From Magnetococcales bacterium DCbin2 (GTDB lineage: Bacteria > Pseudomonadota > Magnetococcia > Magnetococcales > UBA8363), in assembly GCA_002753615.1 (NCBI GenBank), contig PEAO01000019.1, positions 1 through 37,023 on the forward strand: 37,023 bases of DNA, written 5' to 3'. The notes under the pieces are model-generated. The model was not told where the DNA came from. It made no database searches and saw only the letters and a list, made by a program, of their open reading frames with translations. Shown here in pieces: positions 28,216 to 35,947 of the stretch; position 1 is the stretch's first letter, and each line of letters starts with the position of its first letter. Position numbers and translations under genes: made by a program.

Positions 28216-31047
28216 ATGAGTGATGAAATTGCTTGGCCAGTCACCGATCTCCAAATCACGGAGCTTACCCACCCAGGTGGTGGAGTAACCCAGGTCACCG
28301 TGGCTTGGAATATACCGGCAGCACCGGAACACATAAACAGCGTCGTCTGGTACAAATCGCTTGAGGGGGTCTGGGAATGGCCCATTGAAAACCTAGGCGG
28401 GAATCGATACGGGCCACTCACGTTCTTGTGGCCGCATCAGGAAGGGTTGCTGGAAATAAAAGTGGTCTCAATGTTTTTGTATGGGACCAACTATGTCAAC
28501 AACACCGACACGGCCCCGACGATTTCGTTGTATGTCGGTAGCACGGATGAATATTTAATCAGTGGTCTGACGCGGCTCAAAACGTTCAATGCTCGGCTTC
28601 TAGGCAGCACGGTCAAGCGTGGCACGCGCATCGATGATTGGATCCAGTATGGTCTCTATTATGGCGACCCAGCCTATCTGGAGGTCCATGATTTTTCCTC
28701 CTGGGATTTAATCGTGCTTGACCGCGCCTTCCTGTGGAGTATGGACCGGGCGGGCATCGCCGCCGACGTGTTGATTTATCTGCCATGGGGGTCCGACTTT
28801 CGGAAAGCAGCGACGATATCCGGGGATACGGCACCGGCGTATGACGCCGCAGGGATCGAAAATTTTATTAATGAATACAAGAGCAAAATCGACGATATTT
28901 TTGCCCAGGGGTGCAATGGGGTATTTTACGACGAATGCGATGTTGGGTATTGGGATCCCAATTATGCCGCCGAATCCGCACAAATCATGCGCGATATCGG
29001 GCTGGCACCGTTGTGTGATTATGTCCGCGCCCATGGGGGCAGGTCCATCGTCAACGGCGCGACATGGTTTGCCAAGGTTGGCGAGATATTCCTGGTAGAG
29101 TCATTCGTGGGTCATTGGACGGGGAACCCCTTTCGACCCAGTTGGGGGTGGCTCCCCTTTTTCTGGCGTTACGGCCAAAGTCTTGGAGAAACCGGCGAGT
29201 TGGGTGGCGTCGATTGGACCACCGGAATACGCGCCTACCTTTACAACTGGAAGTATGCCAACGCTGGCCCCAATGCCACCGTCATGTATGGGCACACTTA
29301 CGGGGATCCGCTCTCCCCCTGGCAAAATAATCGGCAATTGACTTGCTACGCCGCCTTCCGGGCATCCGGCATTGCATCGTTCAATTACATCAGCCCGGAC
29401 AACCAAATACTGCGGGAGATCCTGGCACACCGCTATTACCTTGGGGCACCCCTGGAACCTCCCCGGTTTGACCTTGTGAACGAAACGATTTCCAGGCGGT
29501 TTTCGGGCGGAAGGGTGTTTTATGACAGCAAAAACCCAGAGGCCAGTTATCTCAATCTGGATGTCTCACCGGGGTATTGGTTTGACATTGGCCGTGATTT
29601 TGATGATGTCCCCTGGGATTCAGTCCAAGTCCAGTCCGGTGCCGGTCTTCAACAAACCGGAAACATCCCGACTTATTTGAGAGTTGTCTCCGCAAAATCC
29701 TGGGATGACCGATCATTCGTCTATCTTCGGGTAGAAATGGAAACGGCCCTGGAACAAGCAGATGCCATCCCGGTTTTTGTATACGTGGAATTGGATGGGG
29801 CGCAGGCGGGATGGCAGAGTGCGCTCCAAGAGGACAAAGTCTCTGTCTACCTGAATTTTTCCACGATCAAGATTCAGCTTTACCTCTATTGGAAATCATT
29901 GTTTGTGTACCAGGGGGCCGGTGGGTCGGAATACAATTTCCGGTATCTGTACGGGGTTGACTGCGAAAAAAGGGGGTCCGTGATGTATTGGCGGATCCGC
30001 AAGGAGACCCTGCGCTACTGTATGCCCACCTGGAACGGGCAGTCCATCAACTGGATCCCGTGTTACGAAGGGTGGTCGGGGGCCGGGTTTTTCATCAACG
30101 GAAATATTGTGGCGCAGAATGAATCCCCACTGCTCAGTGTGAATGGTCATCTCGTCAGCCCCATGGTGACCCCTCTGGCCTACGTCCCGCACACGGCGGT
30201 GATGTACAAGGGGACCGCGAGCAACAACAGAAGGATCATCCAGGTATCCATCACCGGGACTTGGGATAAAGCGTGGGTGTTCGACCGCAAGACTGGAACA
30301 TTCATCGGTCCAGACGGAACCCCCGACTCCTGGTTTACGACATCCCCCTTCAATCCCCCCCGGAATCTGGATGCGCGGGATGTCTATGTCCTGGTGGCGG
30401 GGAACAATGGCACCAGTGCTACCGACGAAAGTTTCTCAGTGAGCGGCGTGACCGTCATCCTGGCAACTTATGCCATCAACGATACCCCAGGATATGACGT
30501 ACCTCCACCCGACCTTATTGAATGGCAATCCGTCTATGATGGATGGGAGTATGAGAAATTGCCCGCATCGAATATCCGCACATTTGTCCCGATGGGGATC
30601 AACCGAGGGACCGTTAAGTTCAAAAAAGACACCCTTACCGACCGATTCGTAATCACGGTTCAGGGGACGGATGCCATCGCGAATCTATTAGATTCCACCG
30701 ACATTCGTGGTGCCAAGGTGGTGCTGCGCCGAACTTTCGAGGACGCCAACCATACGGATCCAGATCAGACCGAGACTATGGTGGTGGCCTACGTGGAATC
30801 CTGGGAGTTGGCGGAAGTGGGATTGACCATCCAGGCCAGAACCAATCTACAAAACTGGCAATCCAGCTTTCCCAGGCGTCGTCTGAGTTATTTTTGCCCG
30901 TACATCTTCAAAGACCCGCGATGCACCTACGGTGGCGTGGTATCGACGTGCGACAAGACGTTACCTACCTGCCAAGCACTTGGCAATGCTGCGCATTATG
31001 GAGGCTTTCCGACCATTCCACGTATGCAGCGGGGGAAATGGGGATGA
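28216..31047 (+). CDS. Tail hub protein with glycoside-hydrolase-like barrel and gp84-type C-terminus
   Basis: A 943-residue mosaic. Residues 1-110 form an FN3-like beta domain (HPGGGVTQVTVAWNIP to TAPTISLYVGS). Residues of about 120-430 resemble a TIM-barrel glycoside hydrolase of the GH114/spherulin-4 type, with the likely catalytic stretch GVFYDECDVGYW (D239, E240, D242). After a beta-rich middle, the last 150 residues match the phiJL001 gp84/BR0599 hub domain with four cysteines (CPYIFKDPRC, TCDKTLPTC) and a final GGFPTIPR. It may digest capsule or cell-surface polysaccharide. ATG 28216 is chosen, but its ribosome site is weak. Confidence 0.75.
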   Translation: MSDEIAWPVTDLQITELTHPGGGVTQVTVAWNIPAAPEHINSVVWYKSLEGVWEWPIENLGGNRYGPLTFLWPHQEGLLEIKVVSMFLYGTNYVNNTDTAPTISLYVGSTDEYLISGLTRLKTFNARLLGSTVKRGTRIDDWIQYGLYYGDPAYLEVHDFSSWDLIVLDRAFLWSMDRAGIAADVLIYLPWGSDFRKAATISGDTAPAYDAAGIENFINEYKSKIDDIFAQGCNGVFYDECDVGYWDPNYAAESAQIMRDIGLAPLCDYVRAHGGRSIVNGATWFAKVGEIFLVESFVGHWTGNPFRPSWGWLPFFWRYGQSLGETGELGGVDWTTGIRAYLYNWKYANAGPNATVMYGHTYGDPLSPWQNNRQLTCYAAFRASGIASFNYISPDNQILREILAHRYYLGAPLEPPRFDLVNETISRRFSGGRVFYDSKNPEASYLNLDVSPGYWFDIGRDFDDVPWDSVQVQSGAGLQQTGNIPTYLRVVSAKSWDDRSFVYLRVEMETALEQADAIPVFVYVELDGAQAGWQSALQEDKVSVYLNFSTIKIQLYLYWKSLFVYQGAGGSEYNFRYLYGVDCEKRGSVMYWRIRKETLRYCMPTWNGQSINWIPCYEGWSGAGFFINGNIVAQNESPLLSVNGHLVSPMVTPLAYVPHTAVMYKGTASNNRRIIQVSITGTWDKAWVFDRKTGTFIGPDGTPDSWFTTSPFNPPRNLDARDVYVLVAGNNGTSATDESFSVSGVTVILATYAINDTPGYDVPPPDLIEWQSVYDGWEYEKLPASNIRTFVPMGINRGTVKFKKDTLTDRFVITVQGTDAIANLLDSTDIRGAKVVLRRTFEDANHTDPDQTETMVVAYVESWELAEVGLTIQARTNLQNWQSSFPRRRLSYFCPYIFKDPRCTYGGVVSTCDKTLPTCQALGNAAHYGGFPTIPRMQRGKWG

Positions 31048-31370
31048 CCGGCGATTGCTTTCAAATTTTGGCCACATGGCATCCCACGTTTGTCGATGCG
31101 TTTCGCGGATTACAGCATGTCCCTGTGAGCGATGTCGTTGCCAGACTGCGCATGCAGTTTTCCGTCACGGATTTTTTCTTGGCCGGAGTACGGGACAGAG
31201 ATGTCGTCCTTTGGCTTGATCCCAACGGCAAGGTCCATCTGTCGATCTACTCTCAGAGCCGGTTTACCATTATTGGCAAAGATGGTGCCGAAAAGACCAT
31301 CCACCTCCGCGCCAGATGGCAACGGACTGCGTTGCGCCCTGCTTATATCGTGAGGAATAAAACGCCATGA
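31044..31370 (+). CDS. Hypothetical tail-tip-associated protein
   Basis: A 108-residue protein (ATWHPTFVDAFRGLQHVPVSDVVARLRMQFSVTDFFLAGVRD...HLRARWQRTALRPAYIV) with no recognised family. In related tails a peptidase-type gene stands here, but no NlpC/P60 Cys-His motif is visible. It overlaps both neighbours by 4 bases (ATGA), and a purine-rich site precedes the ATG. Confidence 0.6.
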   Translation: MTGDCFQILATWHPTFVDAFRGLQHVPVSDVVARLRMQFSVTDFFLAGVRDRDVVLWLDPNGKVHLSIYSQSRFTIIGKDGAEKTIHLRARWQRTALRPAYIVRNKTP

Positions 31371-33541
31371 TGGCAGTGATCCCTGCCCTCGTGGGGGCAT
31401 CCACCTACATGGCTACAGGGTCAGTCTGGATGGCCCTAGGCAAGATCGGGCTGATGGCCTTGGGGCAGTTTTTGACGCCCAACGGACAACAAGGGGCAGT
31501 CTCGTCCGCCACGGGGAACACTGTCCCTCCCGTAGATCCCGGCCTTGGGTTTGCCCCCATGCCCCAATATCCCTCCCCAGAACTGCCTGTCCCCATTGTT
31601 TTCGGTAAAAGTCGGCTCAACGGTCTGGTGATCCATACCCGGATCTATGGAGGAGATTATCAGAAAGGCCATTACTTGGTCGTCTTCGGTGAAGTTGGCC
31701 TCACTCTGGATCAACTTTACATCGACAAATACAAAATCGAAGATCTGCCCAATTATTTCACCAAATCTGGAGGCGTCCAGAATGCTGAGTCATCCTGGTA
31801 CACCTTCCATCCCTTGGGAGGGCAAGCGCAAATATCCCTAGATAACAGCGGCACCTGGGAGATTGGGATTTATCGCAACACCATTGGCACCATCGCCGCC
31901 CCTGTCCCCGCGATGTTCTACGGCGGTGGGACGTTGACCTGTTGGTCGTATCATTCGTTCACTAATGAAGGGTCCATGCAATGGTATCGCTGGAAAGTCA
32001 CCAACATCAGTAACCCTAACCAAGTTTATTATTCCCCGACCTATTGGGAGTGGTTCTTCGAGGAGGTCGAGGTGAGCGGCAATTATGCCAAAGTTCCAGG
32101 CTCCAAGCTGCGGTCACATCAATTTAACATTTCCGCCCCACTCTCACGGTGGGCCGTAGAACTTGAAGTCACGGTACTCCTCAAGGGTGCCGAGGGCGAA
32201 GGGACCAAAGAAGGGTCTCAGATCGGAATCTACAAGTTTGATCTCACCGACATGCCCTTCACCGAAGGGATCCCGGTCAACGCGACCTATGCCCATATCC
32301 ACTTGGTCAAAGACGCCTCTCTAGCATCCAACAACCCGGTCATCTCGGCATTGGTCCATTCGACGGGGACTTCGGGGATGGGGGGCAACCCTGCCGATGC
32401 CATGTTGATCTTCCTGACCGACCCCGTAGTCGGGCTGGGGCTGCCGGGAGATTCCATCGATTATGCCTCCCAACTGACGACCTCTTACTGGTGCGAGCAG
32501 AAGGGGTATGGCTTCAACCGCGCCATCGCCGCCTTTTATGATGCCGAGCAAGTATTCCGTGAGATTTGCACCGCCGGACGTATCATGAGCCTCTCCAGGG
32601 ATGGAAGGATCTATCTCAAACCCGATGACGTGGAACCGGCTTCCTACAAGGTGGGGGAGACGGAGACTATCCCCGGATCCATCCGCGTCGGGATCCAGGC
32701 CACCAGTCGCCCAAACAGGATCGAGGCGCAGTACGTTGAGCCTTATTACGGCTACGTCGTGGAACGGATTTATGCGGAAGATCTTGATGCCATCGCCAGG
32801 GATGGTCTCCAGGTACAAACCATCGATCTGACTGGGGTAACGGACCAGGCGCAAGCCTATGCCCTGGCGGTCTTCATGCTGCGCACTATCCAAGAATGTC
32901 CCTACTGGTGCCGTTTCAAAGTCGGGATGGAAACGGCCAGGCTACTCCCTCTTGGCGGCGTCATCGAGATTGAAAGCACGACCAACACGCTTGTCGGCTC
33001 CAAACAATGGCGCGTGGTGGCCATCGAGGAGACGGAAGCGTTCATCTACCAGATCGAATGCATCCAGTATTCTGCTGCTGTCTATGCCGAACCAACCTTT
33101 ACGCCATGGTACAACGACACGGTGGACTTGGAGCCGGTCCAGGGATGGCCCGACCCCTACGGAGGTGCGTTGATGGTGGTCAACTTTCGGGTCACGGGGA
33201 TCTCGTATCCCGATGGTGGCGGGTCATTGGTCACCGTGGATTGGAATACTCCGCCAATATCACCGAGATATGACTACTGCAAAATTCAGTGGCTTCATCC
33301 CGGCGGTGAATGGGTGGACCAGGGGACATCCGTGAATGGACCCTTCCAGTTCGTCTGGCCATACCGCTATGGGATGATGTCTCTTAGGGCAGTCTCATGC
33401 GTTAATTTGGGGGGATCCCTCCCATTGCTGACCAATGTTGACACAGCACCGATCATTGAAATGTATGTCTCCGGCAACGAGACCAACGATTTCCCAGGAT
33501 ATGGTAGCGGAATGTATGGACAACAATATTATGGATTTTGA
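31367..33541 (+). CDS. Tail tip / host-specificity protein (lambda J-like position)
   Basis: A 724-residue protein. The opening is hydrophobic and Gly-rich (ASTYMATGSVWMALGKIGLMALGQFL), followed by PVPIVFGKSRLNGLVIHTRIYGGDYQKGHYLVVFGEVGLTLDQLYIDK, typical of tip assembly proteins. FNRAIAAFYDAEQVFREICTAGRIMSLSRDGRIYLKPDD belongs to the hub core. The last 110 residues are an FN3-like domain related to the one at the start of the hub protein. It probably forms the central tip contacting the host. Confidence 0.78.
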   Translation: MMAVIPALVGASTYMATGSVWMALGKIGLMALGQFLTPNGQQGAVSSATGNTVPPVDPGLGFAPMPQYPSPELPVPIVFGKSRLNGLVIHTRIYGGDYQKGHYLVVFGEVGLTLDQLYIDKYKIEDLPNYFTKSGGVQNAESSWYTFHPLGGQAQISLDNSGTWEIGIYRNTIGTIAAPVPAMFYGGGTLTCWSYHSFTNEGSMQWYRWKVTNISNPNQVYYSPTYWEWFFEEVEVSGNYAKVPGSKLRSHQFNISAPLSRWAVELEVTVLLKGAEGEGTKEGSQIGIYKFDLTDMPFTEGIPVNATYAHIHLVKDASLASNNPVISALVHSTGTSGMGGNPADAMLIFLTDPVVGLGLPGDSIDYASQLTTSYWCEQKGYGFNRAIAAFYDAEQVFREICTAGRIMSLSRDGRIYLKPDDVEPASYKVGETETIPGSIRVGIQATSRPNRIEAQYVEPYYGYVVERIYAEDLDAIARDGLQVQTIDLTGVTDQAQAYALAVFMLRTIQECPYWCRFKVGMETARLLPLGGVIEIESTTNTLVGSKQWRVVAIEETEAFIYQIECIQYSAAVYAEPTFTPWYNDTVDLEPVQGWPDPYGGALMVVNFRVTGISYPDGGGSLVTVDWNTPPISPRYDYCKIQWLHPGGEWVDQGTSVNGPFQFVWPYRYGMMSLRAVSCVNLGGSLPLLTNVDTAPIIEMYVSGNETNDFPGYGSGMYGQQYYGF

Positions 33542-34019
33542 TCGTATCACCGTTGGCCCCTGGGGGTGGCAGGATAGTGCAAGCCTGAAACGGCTTGTGT
33601 TGCAACGGTATCCATCATATGCCGTCCATGAGTGGCCATCCCCGTTGATGGGATTCAACCTCACCCTGTCAAAAAAATTCCCAGGAAAATTTGCACAGAC
33701 CATGGAACTGGCCATGGAAGAGCAAAGAAAGTTTATGGATTCCCAGCCAAAGACAATCATTATCGGTACGCCTTTATTATGGCTTGCCTATTACCGTTCC
33801 GCAGGGGGCGTGGTGTCGTCTGCGCTCGTCAGGCAAGCGGCGTCCTTGTTTTCGACGCACCATCTTGCAGTTTTGCCGGATGACAGTCCCGACAACACAT
33901 CAATGAGGGTTAAGGAGATGTGTGCAACGTGGTCGGCGATCCATGACATTGATGACGCCAGCTTGCCACTCTTGACCACGATTGAAGACTTCTTAGCCAG
34001 CCGACATAAGAGGGAATAA
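33516..34019 (+). CDS. Hypothetical protein between tip and fibre genes
   Basis: A 167-residue protein (ITVGPWGWQDSASLKRLVLQRYPSY, IIIGTPLLWLAYYRSAGGVVSSALVRQAASLF) of unknown function. It has some hydrophobic stretches but no clear membrane helix. ATG 33516 has GGAATG just before it, and ATG 33531 is an alternative. It overlaps the end of the tip gene. Confidence 0.6.
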   Translation: MDNNIMDFDRITVGPWGWQDSASLKRLVLQRYPSYAVHEWPSPLMGFNLTLSKKFPGKFAQTMELAMEEQRKFMDSQPKTIIIGTPLLWLAYYRSAGGVVSSALVRQAASLFSTHHLAVLPDDSPDNTSMRVKEMCATWSAIHDIDDASLPLLTTIEDFLASRHKRE

Positions 34020-34022
34020 CCC

Positions 34023-34523
34023 GTGGCAAATAATATTGTATACACCAGCAGGTACCATTTGGGTAAGCACGATCCTGGTTATGTGGGGTGGGCTGGAGGA
34101 ATGAACGCCAACCTGGACGCCATTGACGATGTGCTTGGTCTCGTCCTGGCCGGTGCCTCCGATCCCACCCCTGGTTTGCTGTCCCAGAAGGTGGACGGCG
34201 ATACTCTTGTCTCCGACATGGTAGCCCACAAGATCAAGGCTGTCCCTGTAGCGATTGTGCAAAAGCTCTATGCAGTAGACGGTGGATCGACCAACGCCCT
34301 CACGGTAAACCCATTTCCGGCATGGTCCGCCTACGCCGAAGGACAAACCCTCTGGGTCAAAGTCGCCAACACCAACACCGGAGCGGCCAACATCAACGTG
34401 TCGGGGTTGGGGGTAAAGTCGATCAAAAATGCGGATGGATCAGAACTGGGTGCCAGCCAGTTGTATAGCGGCGGCATCTACATGCTGTGTTACAACGGCA
34501 CGCATTTTCAACGGATTGCATAA
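34023..34523 (+). CDS. Tail fibre-type protein
   Basis: A 166-residue protein. Its second half, TNALTVNPFPAWSAYAEGQTLWVKVANTNTGAANINVSGLGVKSIKNADGSELGASQLYSGGIYMLCYNGTHFQR, is the repeated beta module of phage fibre and spike proteins. The start is GTG 34023 with AGGGA 7 bases upstream. It is the first of a run of short fibre-like genes. Confidence 0.7.
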   Translation: MANNIVYTSRYHLGKHDPGYVGWAGGMNANLDAIDDVLGLVLAGASDPTPGLLSQKVDGDTLVSDMVAHKIKAVPVAIVQKLYAVDGGSTNALTVNPFPAWSAYAEGQTLWVKVANTNTGAANINVSGLGVKSIKNADGSELGASQLYSGGIYMLCYNGTHFQRIA

Positions 34524-34533
34524 GGACGCCCCG

Positions 34534-34797
34534 ATGACGACTCCCATGGATAGACCCGTGTTACGCAACTCACTTGGGTCAGAAGATTGGTTTACCCCCC
34601 GTTACGCTTACGATGCCAATGGCGATACCGAGTATATGGGTAAAGCCGAAGCCGGTACCCAAGACGGCGAACCGAAATGGCTTATCAAAAAGCTCGTATA
34701 CGATGGTTCGCGTCAACATATTGCGACAATATTTGCCAACGGGAAGGCCGCTTTCGACCAAATTTGGAATAATCGCGAGAGCCTACCTTATTTATAA
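34534..34797 (+). CDS. Small tail-fibre-region protein
   Basis: An 87-residue protein (LRNSLGSEDWFTPRYAYDANGDTEYMGKAEAG, LVYDGSRQHIATIFANGKAAFDQIW). Its content of short beta strands and loops fits a small fibre-associated protein. AAGGA lies 8 bases before the ATG. No specific family is recognised. Confidence 0.6.
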   Translation: MTTPMDRPVLRNSLGSEDWFTPRYAYDANGDTEYMGKAEAGTQDGEPKWLIKKLVYDGSRQHIATIFANGKAAFDQIWNNRESLPYL

Positions 34798-34807
34798 GGA
34801 TGAGTTT

Positions 34808-35404
34808 ATGCGCACCAAAGTTAACCCGGAAACGGGGCGGTTGGACCTTGTTGGTGACACGCTTGACCTTGGACCTGCATTGCAAGGGGTATGGTCCGGG
34901 AGTGTGACCTATGCCAAAGGTGAGGTTGTCAGCTATGGGGGACCGCTGTATGTCTCGCTCGCGGATGCCAATACTGACCATCAACCGGACGCGAATCCCA
35001 CATGGTGGGGCGAGGTGACCCAGCGGGGGGCCACCGGACAACCCGGGGTTAACCCTGGCGTTACGACCATGGTAGCTGGTGAGGCACTGGCCAGCTTAAG
35101 GGTGGTATCTGTGAATGCAACCGGGCACGCCGTTTACGCGGATGCTCAGGTCGATGCGTTGGCCACGTCGGTAATCGGGGTAACACTGGTGTCAGTCGGC
35201 ATTGGCGAGTCCGTGTCGATCCAAACGTTTGGGGTGGTAACCGATCCTGGATGGACTTTTACTCCAGGCAGCCCAATCTTCTTGGGTATCAATAGCTTGT
35301 TGTCAGCGTCCCCCCCACTGACAGGGTGGATGGTAAAGATGGGTATCGCATTATCATCAACGGATGTCGCAATACAGCGGCAACTAATCGTCAAACTTGC
35401 GTAA
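34808..35404 (+). CDS. Tail fibre protein with carbohydrate-binding-like module
   Basis: A 198-residue protein. GVWSGSVTYAKGEVVSYGGPLYVSL followed by NPTWWGEV is the W..Y..GE.V.Y.G..Y pattern of CBM5/12-type chitin/carbohydrate modules common in fibre proteins. A short collagen-like linker (GATGQPG) follows, and then a beta domain with SVNATGHAVYADAQVDALATSVIGVTL. AAGGA lies 7 bases before ATG 34808. Confidence 0.72.
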   Translation: MRTKVNPETGRLDLVGDTLDLGPALQGVWSGSVTYAKGEVVSYGGPLYVSLADANTDHQPDANPTWWGEVTQRGATGQPGVNPGVTTMVAGEALASLRVVSVNATGHAVYADAQVDALATSVIGVTLVSVGIGESVSIQTFGVVTDPGWTFTPGSPIFLGINSLLSASPPLTGWMVKMGIALSSTDVAIQRQLIVKLA

Positions 35405-35419
35405 AACTGGAGAATATTT

Positions 35420-35935
35420 ATGGCTGGAGAGAAATTTCCAAAACACAATGGTTCCGGTCTTTTTGAGGAAACTGAAGCCGTACAAGAAGGTGGCCCAGGG
35501 TCTGCGAATAAAATTGCAGCACTGGACAATAGTGGCAGATGGGCGACGACGATGATGCCGCCGGGGATCGGTGCCGATACCACGGCCCTTGCCACGAGCG
35601 AGGATCTTGCTTCCGGGGATTTGGTCAATATTTACGATGTCGCCGGAACGCCGACGGCACGCAAGGCCAATGCCTCGGACACAACGAAACCGTGTGACGG
35701 CTTTGTCTTGGCGGCGTCCACAGCCCCAGGTCCAGCGATCGTCTACCTCGAAGGGCCGATTGTCAATCTGTCCGGTTTGACTGCCGGGACAAGGATGTTT
35801 CTGAGTGCGGCGACATCCGGCGCATTGACTGCTACGCCGCCGACGGGGGGCGGCAAGGTGGTCCAGTATGTCGGCAAAGCTGTCAACGCAACCACTGTCA
35901 ATTTTGAACCGGAACAACCGATCAAGTTAGCTTAA
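35420..35935 (+). CDS. Fibre-region structural protein, cement-like fold
   Basis: A 171-residue Ala/Thr-rich protein. Its second half, SGDLVNIYDVAGTPTARKANASDTTKPCDGFVLAAS and GPIVNLSGLTAGTRMFLSAATSGALTATPP followed by GGGKVVQYVGKA, resembles the beta-barrel of capsid cement proteins and the C-terminal domains of fibre proteins. GGAG lies 7 bases before the ATG. Its role as part of a fibre is inferred from position. Confidence 0.65.
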   Translation: MAGEKFPKHNGSGLFEETEAVQEGGPGSANKIAALDNSGRWATTMMPPGIGADTTALATSEDLASGDLVNIYDVAGTPTARKANASDTTKPCDGFVLAASTAPGPAIVYLEGPIVNLSGLTAGTRMFLSAATSGALTATPPTGGGKVVQYVGKAVNATTVNFEPEQPIKLA

Positions 35936-35947
35936 GGAGGAACTGTC

